Below the pieces are notes generated by a model. The model did no database searches. It was not told the DNA's origin and saw only the letters and a list, made by a program, of their open reading frames with translations. Positions 1 to 6,409 of a DNA stretch of 16,901 nt are shown piece after piece. How positions within the stretch are numbered: the stretch's first letter is position 1; every line of letters begins with the position of its first letter. Source of the DNA: Streptomyces caelestis (GTDB lineage: Bacteria; Actinomycetota; Actinomycetes; Streptomycetales; Streptomycetaceae); assembly GCF_001279005.1 (NCBI RefSeq), contig NZ_LGCN01000214.1:1-16901 (forward strand). Direction: 5' to 3'. The position numbers and the translations under genes are program-made.

Positions 1-242
1 TCGCCCACGACCGCCGCGGGCACGGGCGCTCCGCCCAGGTCGGCCACGGGCACGACATGGACCACTACGCGGCGGACGCCGCCGCCGTGGTGGCCCACCC
101 CGGCCAGACCGCGACCGAGTTCACCGGCCACGTCGGGCAGGGCGTCGAGGAGGGCGCGGAGGCGGCGGTGCGCATCGCCGTCCTGGGTCCCGACACGCCC
201 ACCGGCACGGTGACCGACCGCGCCGGTGTGCTCCCCTGGTGA
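1..242 (+). pseudogene. chimeric remnant: alpha/beta-hydrolase fragment fused in frame to SDR C-terminus
   Basis: The frame is open from the left edge and ends at TGA 240-242. The first part (positions 3-98) reads HDRRGHGRSAQVG then HDMDHYAADAAAVVAH, the signature of chloroperoxidase-type alpha/beta hydrolases just before their GHSTGG nucleophile elbow. The elbow never comes. From about position 99 the protein reads PGQTATEFTGHVG, then VEEGAEAAVRIAVLGPD, PTGTVTD and a final LPW, which is how classical short-chain dehydrogenases with a C-terminal PGxTATD segment end. Neither half can be a working enzyme as seen: the hydrolase lacks Ser and His, and the dehydrogenase lacks the Rossmann NAD site and YxxxK. 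I infer a deletion that joined two genes in frame. The gene starts outside the window. Family assignments are from recalled motifs, not a search. An assembly error is the main alternative. Confidence 0.6.
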
Positions 243-385
243 CGCGGCGGGACCGACGCCGCGACCGCCGGACCGAGCACCGCGCTCGACGCGCTCGTCG
301 CCGACCGCCGCGGGGCCCTTCCCTCCCCGGTGCGGAGGACCTGGCCGGGGAAGTGCGGGCCGGGAGCCCAAAGGACGTGCAAGGG

Positions 386-414
386 CCGGCTCCCCCTGGA
401 CCGGCTCCCCCTGG
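386..414. repeat. 14-bp direct repeat, two copies, one base apart
   Basis: The same 14 bases (CCGGCTCCCCCTGG) occur at 386-399 and again at 401-414, in the otherwise gene-free stretch between the chimeric remnant and the terminator hairpin. No function is evident. Confidence 0.5.
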
Positions 415-467
415 GCGGTTCGCCCTCGGCCGGGCCTCGCACCGAGGTGATCGCGGGACCACGCCGC

Positions 468-513
468 CGTCGGTTGCCGGACCGGCCTTTCAGGGCCGGT
501 CCGGCAACCGACG
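468..513. terminator. perfect 20-bp stem-loop, probable bidirectional terminator
   Basis: Positions 468-487 are the exact reverse complement of 494-513, with a 6-base loop (TTTCAG, 488-493). It lies 8 bases beyond the stop of the minus-strand secreted protein gene (522-524), and the plus-strand remnant ends upstream of it, so it sits where two converging transcripts would end. No T-run follows, which is usual in streptomycetes. Confidence 0.8.
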
Positions 514-521
514 GGTCGCGC

Positions 522-875
522 CTACCTGACCTGGAAGCCGAACACGCGATAGGTGTCGGCGCCGGCGAAGGGGGCCGACGTGTGGGGTTCGAGTACGTCG
601 ACGTTCCAGCCCTGGCCCGTGGTCCAGAAGACGACCACCTCCTCGGCGCCCGAGGAGAAGGAGGTGACGCCCTCCTGGTTGAGCGAGACACTGCCGGGGT
701 CTTTCCAGCACCTGGTGTGCTCCGCACCGTTCTGCGAGTACGTCATCCTGACGAGCTCGGTGGCGGCGCCGCAGTCGACCTCGTCGGTGGCGAAGGCAGG
801 TGCCGCCGGAAGCGCGGCGGTCAGGGCGGCGGCGGTCAGGGCACTCAACGCTAATCTCTGGGATCGGCTCTTCAT
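522..875 (-). CDS. small secreted beta/gamma-crystallin-like protein
   Basis: A 117-residue secreted protein. I chose the ATG at 873-875 because the protein then begins MKSRSQRLALSALTAAALTA, a normal Sec signal peptide with cleavage expected after AAPAFA (residue 29). A GAAGGGA Shine-Dalgarno-like sequence also precedes it. A start further upstream, at 926, would add 17 residues with no signal character. The mature part begins TDEVDCG and has two cysteines (C35, C56) that could form a disulfide. It is rich in aromatics and beta-prone stretches (VVVFWTT, RVFGFQVR). The pattern of DxVDC at the N-terminus and a Cys-Trp/Tyr about 20 residues on resembles small secreted actinomycete proteins annotated as beta/gamma-crystallin domain proteins. 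That assignment is tentative. It is transcribed alone, from a candidate promoter at 925-954, towards the 468-513 terminator. Confidence 0.75.
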   Translation of the reverse strand: MKSRSQRLALSALTAAALTAALPAAPAFATDEVDCGAATELVRMTYSQNGAEHTRCWKDPGSVSLNQEGVTSFSSGAEEVVVFWTTGQGWNVDVLEPHTSAPFAGADTYRVFGFQVR

Positions 876-924
876 CTGCTTCGATTCCCTTCCAGCGGTG
901 TTTCGGGGAACAGGTGTCGACCGC

Positions 925-954
925 ATTCTTGGTGACCGACAAGCAGGTAATCAA
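925..954 (-). promoter_or_regulatory. candidate promoter of the secreted crystallin-like gene
   Basis: On the minus strand a -35-like TTGATT (949-954) and a -10-like AAGAAT (925-930) are 18 bases apart, in a conspicuously AT-richer patch. Transcription would start near 918, about 40 bases before the ATG at 873-875. It is a visual match to a housekeeping-type promoter only. Confidence 0.35.
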
Positions 955-1381
955 GAGTTCAACGAGTTTTTGTGGGATCCGGCCGCCGGTGGACTCCGTA
1001 CCGGGGCCCTGCCGGACGGCGGCCGCCGTAGCCGCCGTCGCTTCCCGTTCCGCTCACGGTGACAGCGGTCGCCCCCCTCGGCGCCGGTTTCGCACCAGGT
1101 CGCAGGCGGGCACCCGGCAGCGCCCTGCACCATCATCGGGATGCGGCTCTCCGACGGGAAAAGGGCACTTCACAGTGCGTAAGGCACCCATGGGTGACGG
1201 GAGCGGCAGGAGGCGACACCCCTACGGATACGGGCGGTTCACCCGTACGGATCAGGCGTGGACGTCAGTCGGCGGGCCGCGTCGGGGATCTCCTCCGGAC
1301 GGCGTTCGCCCCGGTGCGTCCGGGCTCCGGCCGCGAGCTGCTTCTGCGCGAGCACGGCGGCGCCGGGGGTGGACGGACCGG
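955..1381. other. gene-poor stretch between crystallin-like gene and EamA exporter
   Basis: No convincing gene starts in 955-1381. Its left end (955-985) is AT-richer and flanks the candidate promoter. Its right end, 1239-1381, keeps minus-strand coding-like codon bias and is described separately as a possible lost exporter tail. A short inverted repeat (TACGGG at 1229-1234, CCCGTA at 1242-1247) overlaps the end of that tail. Short open frames elsewhere in the stretch show no ribosome site or recognisable protein. Confidence 0.4.
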
Positions 1382-1433
1382 TCAGCACCTCGTTCCCGAC
1401 GCCGAGCCCCTCCTCCGTGACCGGGGTCGCCGC
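1239..1433 (-). other. coding-like out-of-frame tail of the EamA exporter gene (possible frameshift remnant)
   Basis: In the minus-strand frame one base back from the exporter frame, a reading continues to TGA at 1239-1241 as AATPVTEEGLGVGNEVL, then GAAVLAQKQLAAG, then RRPEEIPDAARRL. Its third codon positions are almost all G or C. The exporter's own last codons, by contrast, use rare AGG AGG and encode an RRPRSRRRG tail. This suggests that a one-base deletion around 1430-1440 cut off an original tail. The tail has no recognisable domain, and high GC alone can mimic the bias. Confidence 0.35.
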
Positions 1434-2281
1434 GGCGTCACCGAGGCCAGCGCCACCCCGCCCACCAGCAGCGCCGCCGCGCACCAGCGCAGCGGGGTGA
1501 CCGACTCGCCCAGGAACAGCGCGGCCGACGACATCCCGAAGACCGGGACGAGCAGGGAGAACGGCGCGACCGTGGAGGCGGGGTGACGGCGCAGCAGCCA
1601 CCCCCAGGCGCCGAAGCCGAACACCGTGGCGACCCAGGCGACGAAGAGCACCGTGCCCGCGCCCTGCCAGTCCAGGCCGCGCAGCGCGTCCAGGTCCCGC
1701 GACGGGCCCTCCAGCAGCAGCGACAGGCCCAGCAGCGGCAGCACCGGCACCGTGCTCACCCAGATCATGAAGTTCAGGGCGTCCGGGGGCGCCGCCTTGC
1801 GGGTGAGGATGTTGGAGACGCCCCAGCAGGCCGCCGCCGCGACGACCAGGGCGAAACCGAGCAGCGGGCCCGAGGCGCCCTCGTCGGCCGCGGCCACGCC
1901 GATGCCGGCCAGCGCCACCGCCATGCCCACCAGCCGTATCCGGGAGGGGCGTTCGCCGAGGAGCGCGAAGGCGAACAGGGCCGTGAACACCGCCTGGACC
2001 TGGAGGACCAGCGAGGACAGTCCGCCCGGCATCCCCGCGTCCATGCCGACGAACAGCAGCCCGAACTTGGCCACCCCCAGCGCGAGCCCCACCCCGACGA
2101 TCCACTTCCACGCCACCTCGGGCCGCCCCACGAGGAACACCGCGGGCAGCGCCGCCACCAGGAAGCGCAGGGCGGAGAAGAGCAGCGGCGGGAAGTGGCC
2201 GAGCCCGACCTCGATGACGGTGAAGTTCACCCCCCACACGGCGGTGACGAGGACGGCGAGGAACAGGTGGGAAGGTCGCAT
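1382..2281 (-). CDS. EamA-family drug/metabolite exporter
   Basis: A 299-residue integral membrane protein with about ten hydrophobic segments arranged as two EamA repeats. Motifs match the E. coli EamA (O-acetylserine/cysteine exporter) layout as I recall it: WGVNFTVIEVGL at the N-terminus, GMPGGLSSLVLQVQAVFT before the middle, FALLGERPS, SNILTRKAA, and VAPFSLLVPVFGMSSAALFLGE in the second half. I chose the ATG at 2279-2281, giving MRPSHLFLAV with the first helix directly following. The upstream in-frame ATG at 2347 would add a polar, non-homologous leader. The ribosome site is weak. The substrate is unknown; amino-acid-related metabolites are the family precedent. It is divergent from the LysR gene 2371-3288 with 89 bases between, so that regulator probably controls it. 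The last 15 or so residues are Arg-rich with rare codons, and the original C-terminus may be lost to a frameshift. Confidence 0.88.
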   Translation of the reverse strand: MRPSHLFLAVLVTAVWGVNFTVIEVGLGHFPPLLFSALRFLVAALPAVFLVGRPEVAWKWIVGVGLALGVAKFGLLFVGMDAGMPGGLSSLVLQVQAVFTALFAFALLGERPSRIRLVGMAVALAGIGVAAADEGASGPLLGFALVVAAAACWGVSNILTRKAAPPDALNFMIWVSTVPVLPLLGLSLLLEGPSRDLDALRGLDWQGAGTVLFVAWVATVFGFGAWGWLLRRHPASTVAPFSLLVPVFGMSSAALFLGESVTPLRWCAAALLVGGVALASVTPRRPRSRRRGSASGTRC

Positions 2282-2317
2282 GCGTCGAGGATCACCGCCC
2301 CCACACTTCAGCACCAG

Positions 2318-2337
2318 CAATGATTCCTGCATGGTTG
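2318..2337. promoter_or_regulatory. interrupted dyad in the EamA/LysR intergenic region, candidate LysR operator
   Basis: The 20 bases from CAATGATTCC (2318-2327) to ATGGTTG (2331-2337) form an imperfect palindrome of the form CAA-N2-AT-N-C-N2-G-N-AT-N2-TTG (6 of 10 pairs match). The site is centrally placed between two divergent genes, where LysR-type regulators usually bind. No known consensus was matched. Confidence 0.3.
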
Positions 2338-2370
2338 GATGAAGCACCGCTAACCGATCGGGGAGCCGTC

Positions 2371-3288
2371 ATGCTCGACCTCCAGCGGCTGCGCGCCCTG
2401 CACGCCGTCTCCGTCCACGGCACCGTCGGCGCCGCCGCCGCGGCGCTCGGCTACACCTCGTCCGCCGTCTCCCAGCAGATCGCCAAGCTGGAGCGGGAGA
2501 CGCGGACGGTGCTGCTGGAGCGGGAGGGCCGGGGCGTGCGGCTGACCGACGAGGCGCACCAGCTGGTGCGCGCGGCCCGGGAGCTGATCGCCATCGTGGA
2601 GCGGGCGGAGACGGAGCTGGAGGAGCGGCGCGGGGTGCCGGCCGGGCGGCTGGCCATCGCCGCGTTCGCGTCGGCGGCCCGCGGGCTGCTGCCGCCCGTG
2701 CTGGCCGACCTGGCGCGCCGGCACCCCGCGCTCGACACCCGGCTCACCGAGATCGACCCGCACCTCTCCGTGGACCTGGTGGCCAAGGGCGCGGTCGATC
2801 TGGTCGTCGCGCACGACTGGGACATCGCGCCGCTGCCGGCCCCGGCGGGCGTGGAGCAGGCGGTCATCGGTGACGACCTGTGCGATCTGCTGGTGCCGCG
2901 GGACCACCCCTTCGCGGGGCGTACGGCGGTGCGGCGGGAGGAGCTGGGCGGCGAGCGGTGGATCTGCCAGCCGCCGGGGCGGGTCTGTCACGAGTGGCTG
3001 GTGCGCACCCTGCGCGCGGCCGGGCACGAGCCGGAGATCGTCCACCAGGCCGACGAGAACCCGACCCTGGTCGCCCTGGTCGCGGCCGGGCTCGGCGTCG
3101 CGCTGATCCCCCGGCTGGGGCGCGGCCCGCTGCCCGCCGGGGTGGTGGAGGTGCCGCTCGACCCCATGCCCGTACGGCGGCTGTACGCGCTGTGGCGTAC
3201 CGGGGCGGCCCGTCGTCCGGCGATCGCGGAGACCGTCCGCACGCTGTGCGGGCACTGGCCCGAGGTGTCGGCGCACTCGCCCCGCTGA
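2371..3288 (+). CDS. LysR-family transcriptional regulator
   Basis: A 305-residue regulator. The ATG at 2371-2373 follows GGGGAG with good spacing and gives MLDLQRLRALHAV, the standard LysR start. An upstream in-frame ATG at 2320 would run through the operator region. Residues 1-60 form the winged helix-turn-helix (AAAAALGYTSSAVSQQIAKLE, with LEREGRGVRLTDE as the wing). From about residue 90 the co-inducer-binding periplasmic-protein-like fold follows, with paired alpha/beta lobes (GRLAIAAFASAARGLLP, VDLVVAHDWD, LVALVAAGLGVALIPRL). It is divergent from the EamA exporter and probably activates it and represses its own transcription, as is common for this arrangement. The effector cannot be read from sequence. 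A hairpin at 3345-3365 could end its transcript. Confidence 0.92.
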   Translation: MLDLQRLRALHAVSVHGTVGAAAAALGYTSSAVSQQIAKLERETRTVLLEREGRGVRLTDEAHQLVRAARELIAIVERAETELEERRGVPAGRLAIAAFASAARGLLPPVLADLARRHPALDTRLTEIDPHLSVDLVAKGAVDLVVAHDWDIAPLPAPAGVEQAVIGDDLCDLLVPRDHPFAGRTAVRREELGGERWICQPPGRVCHEWLVRTLRAAGHEPEIVHQADENPTLVALVAAGLGVALIPRLGRGPLPAGVVEVPLDPMPVRRLYALWRTGAARRPAIAETVRTLCGHWPEVSAHSPR

Positions 3289-3344
3289 CCCCGTCCGCGC
3301 CCCCGGCCCCGGCTTCGGCCCCGGCTTCGGGAGAACACGGCCCG

Positions 3345-3365
3345 GGCGGGGAACCCGTCCCCGCC
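3345..3365 (+). terminator. 8-bp GC stem-loop downstream of the LysR gene
   Basis: GGCGGGGA (3345-3352) pairs exactly with TCCCCGCC (3358-3365) around a 5-base loop, 56 bases past the LysR stop. It is a candidate intrinsic terminator without a U-tract. Confidence 0.45.
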
Positions 3366-3543
3366 TCCGTCCGTCCCAGGGGCGGGCTGCCGGACGAGTC
3401 CCCGTGGCGCGGCGCCGGCCCTCGCCGCCGGCTGCGCTCTCGGGCCCGCCCCCTCCGCCGTGCCGCGGCCGGCAGCACGCCGTCATCGGCGCGCCCCTCC
3501 TCCTGCGCCGATGACGGCCCCTCCCCGGTTGCCGCGCATCCCC

Positions 3544-3570
3544 TTGACCGGCAGAAACTTCCCGGATATT
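3544..3570 (+). promoter_or_regulatory. candidate promoter of the glycoside hydrolase gene
   Basis: TTGACC (3544-3549) is a good -35 match. GATATT (3565-3570) is a plausible -10 but lies only 15 bases away, shorter than ideal. The position, about 70 bases before the GTG start, is sensible. Confidence 0.3.
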
Positions 3571-3639
3571 GGTGACCTCCCGGCAGTTTCCTTCAGTGGA
3601 TCCCCGGTCCCCCGCGGATCACCTCCCAAAGGAGCGCAC

Positions 3640-5502
3640 GTGCCCGACAGCAGCACCGGAAGCACGGGAAGCACCGCACGTCCGTCCCGACGCGCCGTCC
3701 TCGCCGCGACGGCGGGCGTCACCACCGCCCTCGCGGCCGGCGGCGCCGTCCACGCGGCCACCGGCCCGGCCGCGCACGACGACAGGAGGCTGCGCGCCCT
3801 CGTCTCCCGCATGACGCTGGAGGAGAAGGTCGGCCAGCTGTTCGTGATGCGGGTGTACGGCCACTCCGCCACCGACCCCGACCAGGCCGACGTCGACGCC
3901 AACCTCGAGGAGATCGGCGTCCGCACGGCCGCCGAACTGCTCGCCCGGTACCGGGTCGGCGGCGTCATCTACTTCTCCTGGGCGCACAACACCCGCGACC
4001 CGCACCAGATCGCGGACCTGTCCAACGGCATCCAGCAGGCGTCGCTCGGGCTGGAGCGCGGGCTGCCCGTGCTCGTCTCCACCGACCAGGAGCACGGCAT
4101 CGTGGCCCGTGTGGGCGAACCCGCGACGCTGTTCCCGGGCGCGATGGCCGTCGGCGCGGGCCGTTCCCGCTCCGACGCCCGCGCCCTCGGCCGGATCGCG
4201 GGGAGCGAACTGCGCGCGCTGGGCGTCCGCCAGAACTACTCCCCGGTGGCCGACGTCAACGTCGACCCGGCCAACCCCGTCATCGGGGTGCGGTCCTTCG
4301 GCTCCGACCCGGACGCGGTCGCGGACCTCGTCACGGCGGAGGTCGAGGGCTACCAGTCGTCCGGGGTCGCCGCGACCGCCAAGCACTTCCCCGGACACGG
4401 CGACACGATCACCGACAGCCACGCCGAGCTGCCGTACATCCACCACACCCGCGAGCAGTGGGAACGGCTCGACGCGCCGCCGTTCCGGGCGGCCGTCGCC
4501 GCGGGCATCGACTCGATCATGACCGCGCACATCGTCGTCCCGGCCCTCGACCCCTCCGAGGACCCGGCCACCCTCTCCCGCCCCATCCTCACCGGCATCC
4601 TGCGGGAGGAGCTGGGCTACGACGGGGTCGTGGTCACCGACTCCCTCGGCATGGAGGGCGTCCGCACGAAGTACGGCGACGACCGGGTGCCGGTGCTGGC
4701 CCTCAAGGCGGGCGTGGACCAGCTGCTCAACCCGCCCTCCCTGGACGTCGCCTGGAACGCGGTCCTGAACGCCGTGCGCGACGGCGAGCTGACCGAGTCC
4801 CGGCTCGACGAGTCGGTCCTGCGGGTGCTGCGGCTGAAGGCCCGGCTGGGCCTGTTCGACGACCCGTACGTCTCGCACGCCGGGGTCGACCGCGCCGTCG
4901 GCACCCGTGCGCACCTGGCCGCCGCCGACCGGATCGCCGAGCGCACCACCACCCTGCTGGTCAACGAAGGCGGTCTGCTGCCGTTGTCCCGGCGCCGGAC
5001 GCCCCAGGTGCTCGTGGTCGGCGCCGACCCGGCCTCCCCGTCCGGCACCACCGGACCGCCGACCGGGGTGCTCGCGGACGCCCTGACCGAGCTGGGCTTC
5101 ACCGCCACCGCCCTGCCCACCGGCACGGCGCCGTCCGCCGCCACCGTCGCCGAGGCGGTCGCGGCGGCCCGGGACGCCGACGCGGTGGTCGTCGGGACGT
5201 ACAACGTCACCGCCTCCAGCAGCCAGAAGACGCTCGTCGAGCACCTGCTGGCGACCGGGAAGCCGGTGGTCGCGGTGGCGGTCCGCAACCCCTACGACGT
5301 GGCCCACCTGCCCGGCGTGCGGGCGTACCTGGCGACGTACTCCTGGACCGACGTCGAACTGCGCGCGGCGGCACGGGTGATCGCGGGCAGGGTGCGCCCG
5401 CGCGGCACGCTGCCGGTGCCGGTGCAGCGGGCGGACGACCCGGCGACGGTGCTGTACCCCGTCGGGCACGGGCTGGCGTACCGGCCAGGCCGTGCCCACT
5501 GA
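3640..5502 (+). CDS. secreted family 3 glycoside hydrolase, NagZ-like beta-N-acetylhexosaminidase
   Basis: A 620-residue exported hydrolase predicted to release terminal beta-N-acetylglucosamine (or related sugars) from chitin or peptidoglycan fragments. I chose the GTG at 3640-3642 because AAAGGAG precedes it at ideal spacing. The N-terminus has a Tat-type signal (SRRAVLAATAG, residues 16-26), ending near VHAA, residue 40. The TIM-barrel domain spans roughly 48-390: MTLEEKVGQLF, KHFPGHGDT (248-256) followed by D259-S260-H261, and nucleophile D334 in VVVTDSLGM. The KHFPGHGDT...DSH loop supplying an Asp/His acid-base pair is the hallmark of the NagZ branch of GH3. A C-terminal alpha/beta sandwich follows (ERTTTLLVNEGGLLPL to GLAYRPG, about 425-615), so this is the two-domain form. 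Neighbours do not form an operon with it. Signal type and exact substrate are inferred. Confidence 0.92.
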   Translation: MPDSSTGSTGSTARPSRRAVLAATAGVTTALAAGGAVHAATGPAAHDDRRLRALVSRMTLEEKVGQLFVMRVYGHSATDPDQADVDANLEEIGVRTAAELLARYRVGGVIYFSWAHNTRDPHQIADLSNGIQQASLGLERGLPVLVSTDQEHGIVARVGEPATLFPGAMAVGAGRSRSDARALGRIAGSELRALGVRQNYSPVADVNVDPANPVIGVRSFGSDPDAVADLVTAEVEGYQSSGVAATAKHFPGHGDTITDSHAELPYIHHTREQWERLDAPPFRAAVAAGIDSIMTAHIVVPALDPSEDPATLSRPILTGILREELGYDGVVVTDSLGMEGVRTKYGDDRVPVLALKAGVDQLLNPPSLDVAWNAVLNAVRDGELTESRLDESVLRVLRLKARLGLFDDPYVSHAGVDRAVGTRAHLAAADRIAERTTTLLVNEGGLLPLSRRRTPQVLVVGADPASPSGTTGPPTGVLADALTELGFTATALPTGTAPSAATVAEAVAAARDADAVVVGTYNVTASSSQKTLVEHLLATGKPVVAVAVRNPYDVAHLPGVRAYLATYSWTDVELRAAARVIAGRVRPRGTLPVPVQRADDPATVLYPVGHGLAYRPGRAH

Positions 5503-5555
5503 GAGGCGCCTGAGGACGCTTCCCGAACCGGGACGACAGGGATTGCCCGAGGCGT

Positions 5556-5570
5556 CCGCCGTCCCGGCGG
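5556..5570. terminator. short hairpin between convergent hydrolase and immunity-like genes
   Basis: CCGCCG (5556-5561) pairs with CGGCGG (5565-5570) around three bases, in the 90-base gap where the plus-strand hydrolase and the minus-strand immunity-like gene converge. The stem is short, so this is a weak candidate for a shared terminator. Confidence 0.3.
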
Positions 5571-5592
5571 GAGGCGCTTCGTCCGCCTGCGG

Positions 5593-5961
5593 TCAGGGGG
5601 TGCCCGGGATGGGCCCGAAATGCGAAGGGTCCCGGAAGTCGCCGTTGTCCTCGTGCCACCGCAGAGGTCCGCCGACGACGAATCCCCGCATGTGCCGGGC
5701 GCCGATGACGTGCACGGTGGCCGCCTCGTCGACGTCGACGCCGAACTCCGCCTCCACCCGCTGCCTCTCTCCGGCGGTTGCCCGCCTGATGGTGAGGCCG
5801 CGGTGGATCGGCGTCAGCATGAAGCCGCGAACGCCTTCGACGTGAAGGTCGATGCGCGGCTTGTCCGCCTCCGCCTTGGCCCTCAGCAGCAGCCGATCGC
5901 CGTGAGCGGCCGTGTAATGCCACAGCGTGAAGGTGCGGTCGGAGTGGAATTCCTGGGTCAT
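5593..5961 (-). CDS. second immunity-like protein of the polymorphic toxin locus
   Basis: A 122-residue cytoplasmic protein with no signal peptide or membrane segment. It is clearly a paralog of the neighbouring 6035-6409 product: both share RxFTxWxYTxAH, LLR, RIDLHVxGV, PxxRGxTxR, HVIG, MxGF and GGPL in the same order, about 37-40% identity by eye over the full length. It differs in keeping a WHEDNGDFRDPSHF end, which I recall from many actinomycete relatives, whereas the other copy has diverged there. The ATG at 5959-5961 aligns with the paralog start; the ribosome site is poor (GGAC only). It lies beyond an 18-bp hairpin, so it may be expressed less than, or separately from, the toxin operon. 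Its probable role is neutralising the toxin tip or a related toxin. Immunity function is inferred from position and paralogy, not from a known structure. Confidence 0.75.
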   Translation of the reverse strand: MTQEFHSDRTFTLWHYTAAHGDRLLLRAKAEADKPRIDLHVEGVRGFMLTPIHRGLTIRRATAGERQRVEAEFGVDVDEAATVHVIGARHMRGFVVGGPLRWHEDNGDFRDPSHFGPIPGTP

Positions 5962-5984
5962 GTCCGTCCAGATGTGGTTCCGCA

Positions 5985-6031
5985 GACCGCGGGTGAGTCC
6001 CGGCCCGAAGGTTCGGGACTCACCCGCGGTC
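5985..6031 (-). terminator. 18-bp perfect stem-loop between the two immunity-like genes
   Basis: Positions 5985-6002 are the exact reverse complement of 6014-6031, with an 11-base loop. The stem begins 3 bases after the stop of the first immunity-like gene and ends 23 bases before the start of the second. It can terminate the toxin operon, or act as a partial terminator lowering expression of the second immunity-like gene. Confidence 0.75.
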
Positions 6032-6034
6032 CTG

Positions 6035-6409
6035 CTATTCGGTCGGGGGCATGGGAAGGAAACCGGAGGGTTCGGAATCGGCGGCCCGGGTCTCGCGGTG
6101 CTCGAGCGGCCCGCCCGCGATGAAGCCGGTCATCCGGTCCTCGCCGATGACGTGCAGTCGCTCTCCGCGCGCGAAGACCTGCGGGCCGAGAATCTCCGTC
6201 ACCCTTCCCTTCTCCTCGTCCGTTCCCTCACGGACCGTGATCCCTCGGTAGGAGGGACGTATCAGCAACGCGCTGACGCCACCGACGTGGAGGTCGATCC
6301 GGGTGTCGGACGCCGTGCGGCGTGGACTGCGCAGCAGGATCCGACTGTGGTGGGCGACCGTGTACTGCCACGCCGTGAAATGCCGGCCGGAGGAATACTC
6401 CACTCTCAC
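6035..6409 (-). CDS. cognate immunity-like protein of the polymorphic toxin
   Basis: A 124-residue cytoplasmic protein directly downstream of the toxin. Its GTG start (6407-6409) overlaps the toxin stop TGA (6406-6408) as GTGA, so translation is probably coupled to toxin synthesis. A second in-frame GTG at 6401-6403 has a better-spaced GGGAG, but the upstream start matches the paralog's N-terminus residue for residue, so I kept it. Conserved blocks are YSSGRHFTAWQYTVAH, RIDLHVGGV, RGITVREGT, HVIGEDRMTGF and GGPLEHRE. The position immediately after a polymorphic toxin tip, the small size and the lack of an export signal are what is expected of an immunity protein. The direct toxin-binding role is inference. 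No enzymatic motif is visible. Confidence 0.8.
   Translation of the reverse strand: MRVEYSSGRHFTAWQYTVAHHSRILLRSPRRTASDTRIDLHVGGVSALLIRPSYRGITVREGTDEEKGRVTEILGPQVFARGERLHVIGEDRMTGFIAGGPLEHRETRAADSEPSGFLPMPPTE

Larger units (their letters stand above)
3289..3639. other. intergenic region between LysR and glycoside hydrolase genes
   Basis: This 351-base gap holds a terminator-like hairpin (3345-3365), a short direct repeat of CCCCGGCTTCGG near 3309-3330, and, next to the downstream gene, a promoter-like AT-richer patch (3544-3570). An inverted hexamer pair GAAACT (3554-3559) / AGTTTC (3585-3590) overlaps or follows that promoter. The open frame that extends the hydrolase upstream to 3460 lacks a ribosome site and looks non-coding. 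I looked for a DasR-type palindrome, expected for GlcNAc genes, and saw none. Confidence 0.5.

Noticed and set aside
330..854. A 174-codon plus-strand open frame over the terminator and the crystallin-like gene
   Set aside because: It runs through the perfect hairpin and opposite a gene with a clear signal peptide and ribosome site; no homology-like features.
2350..3486. A 378-codon minus-strand open frame opposite the LysR gene
   Set aside because: Arg/Gly/His/Gln-rich antisense shadow; the plus strand has a complete LysR regulator with a ribosome site.
3619..5499. A 626-codon minus-strand open frame opposite the GH3 gene
   Set aside because: It is an antisense shadow caused by third-position GC bias; composition is Val/Gly/Arg/Asp-rich with no motif, while the plus strand encodes a full GH3.
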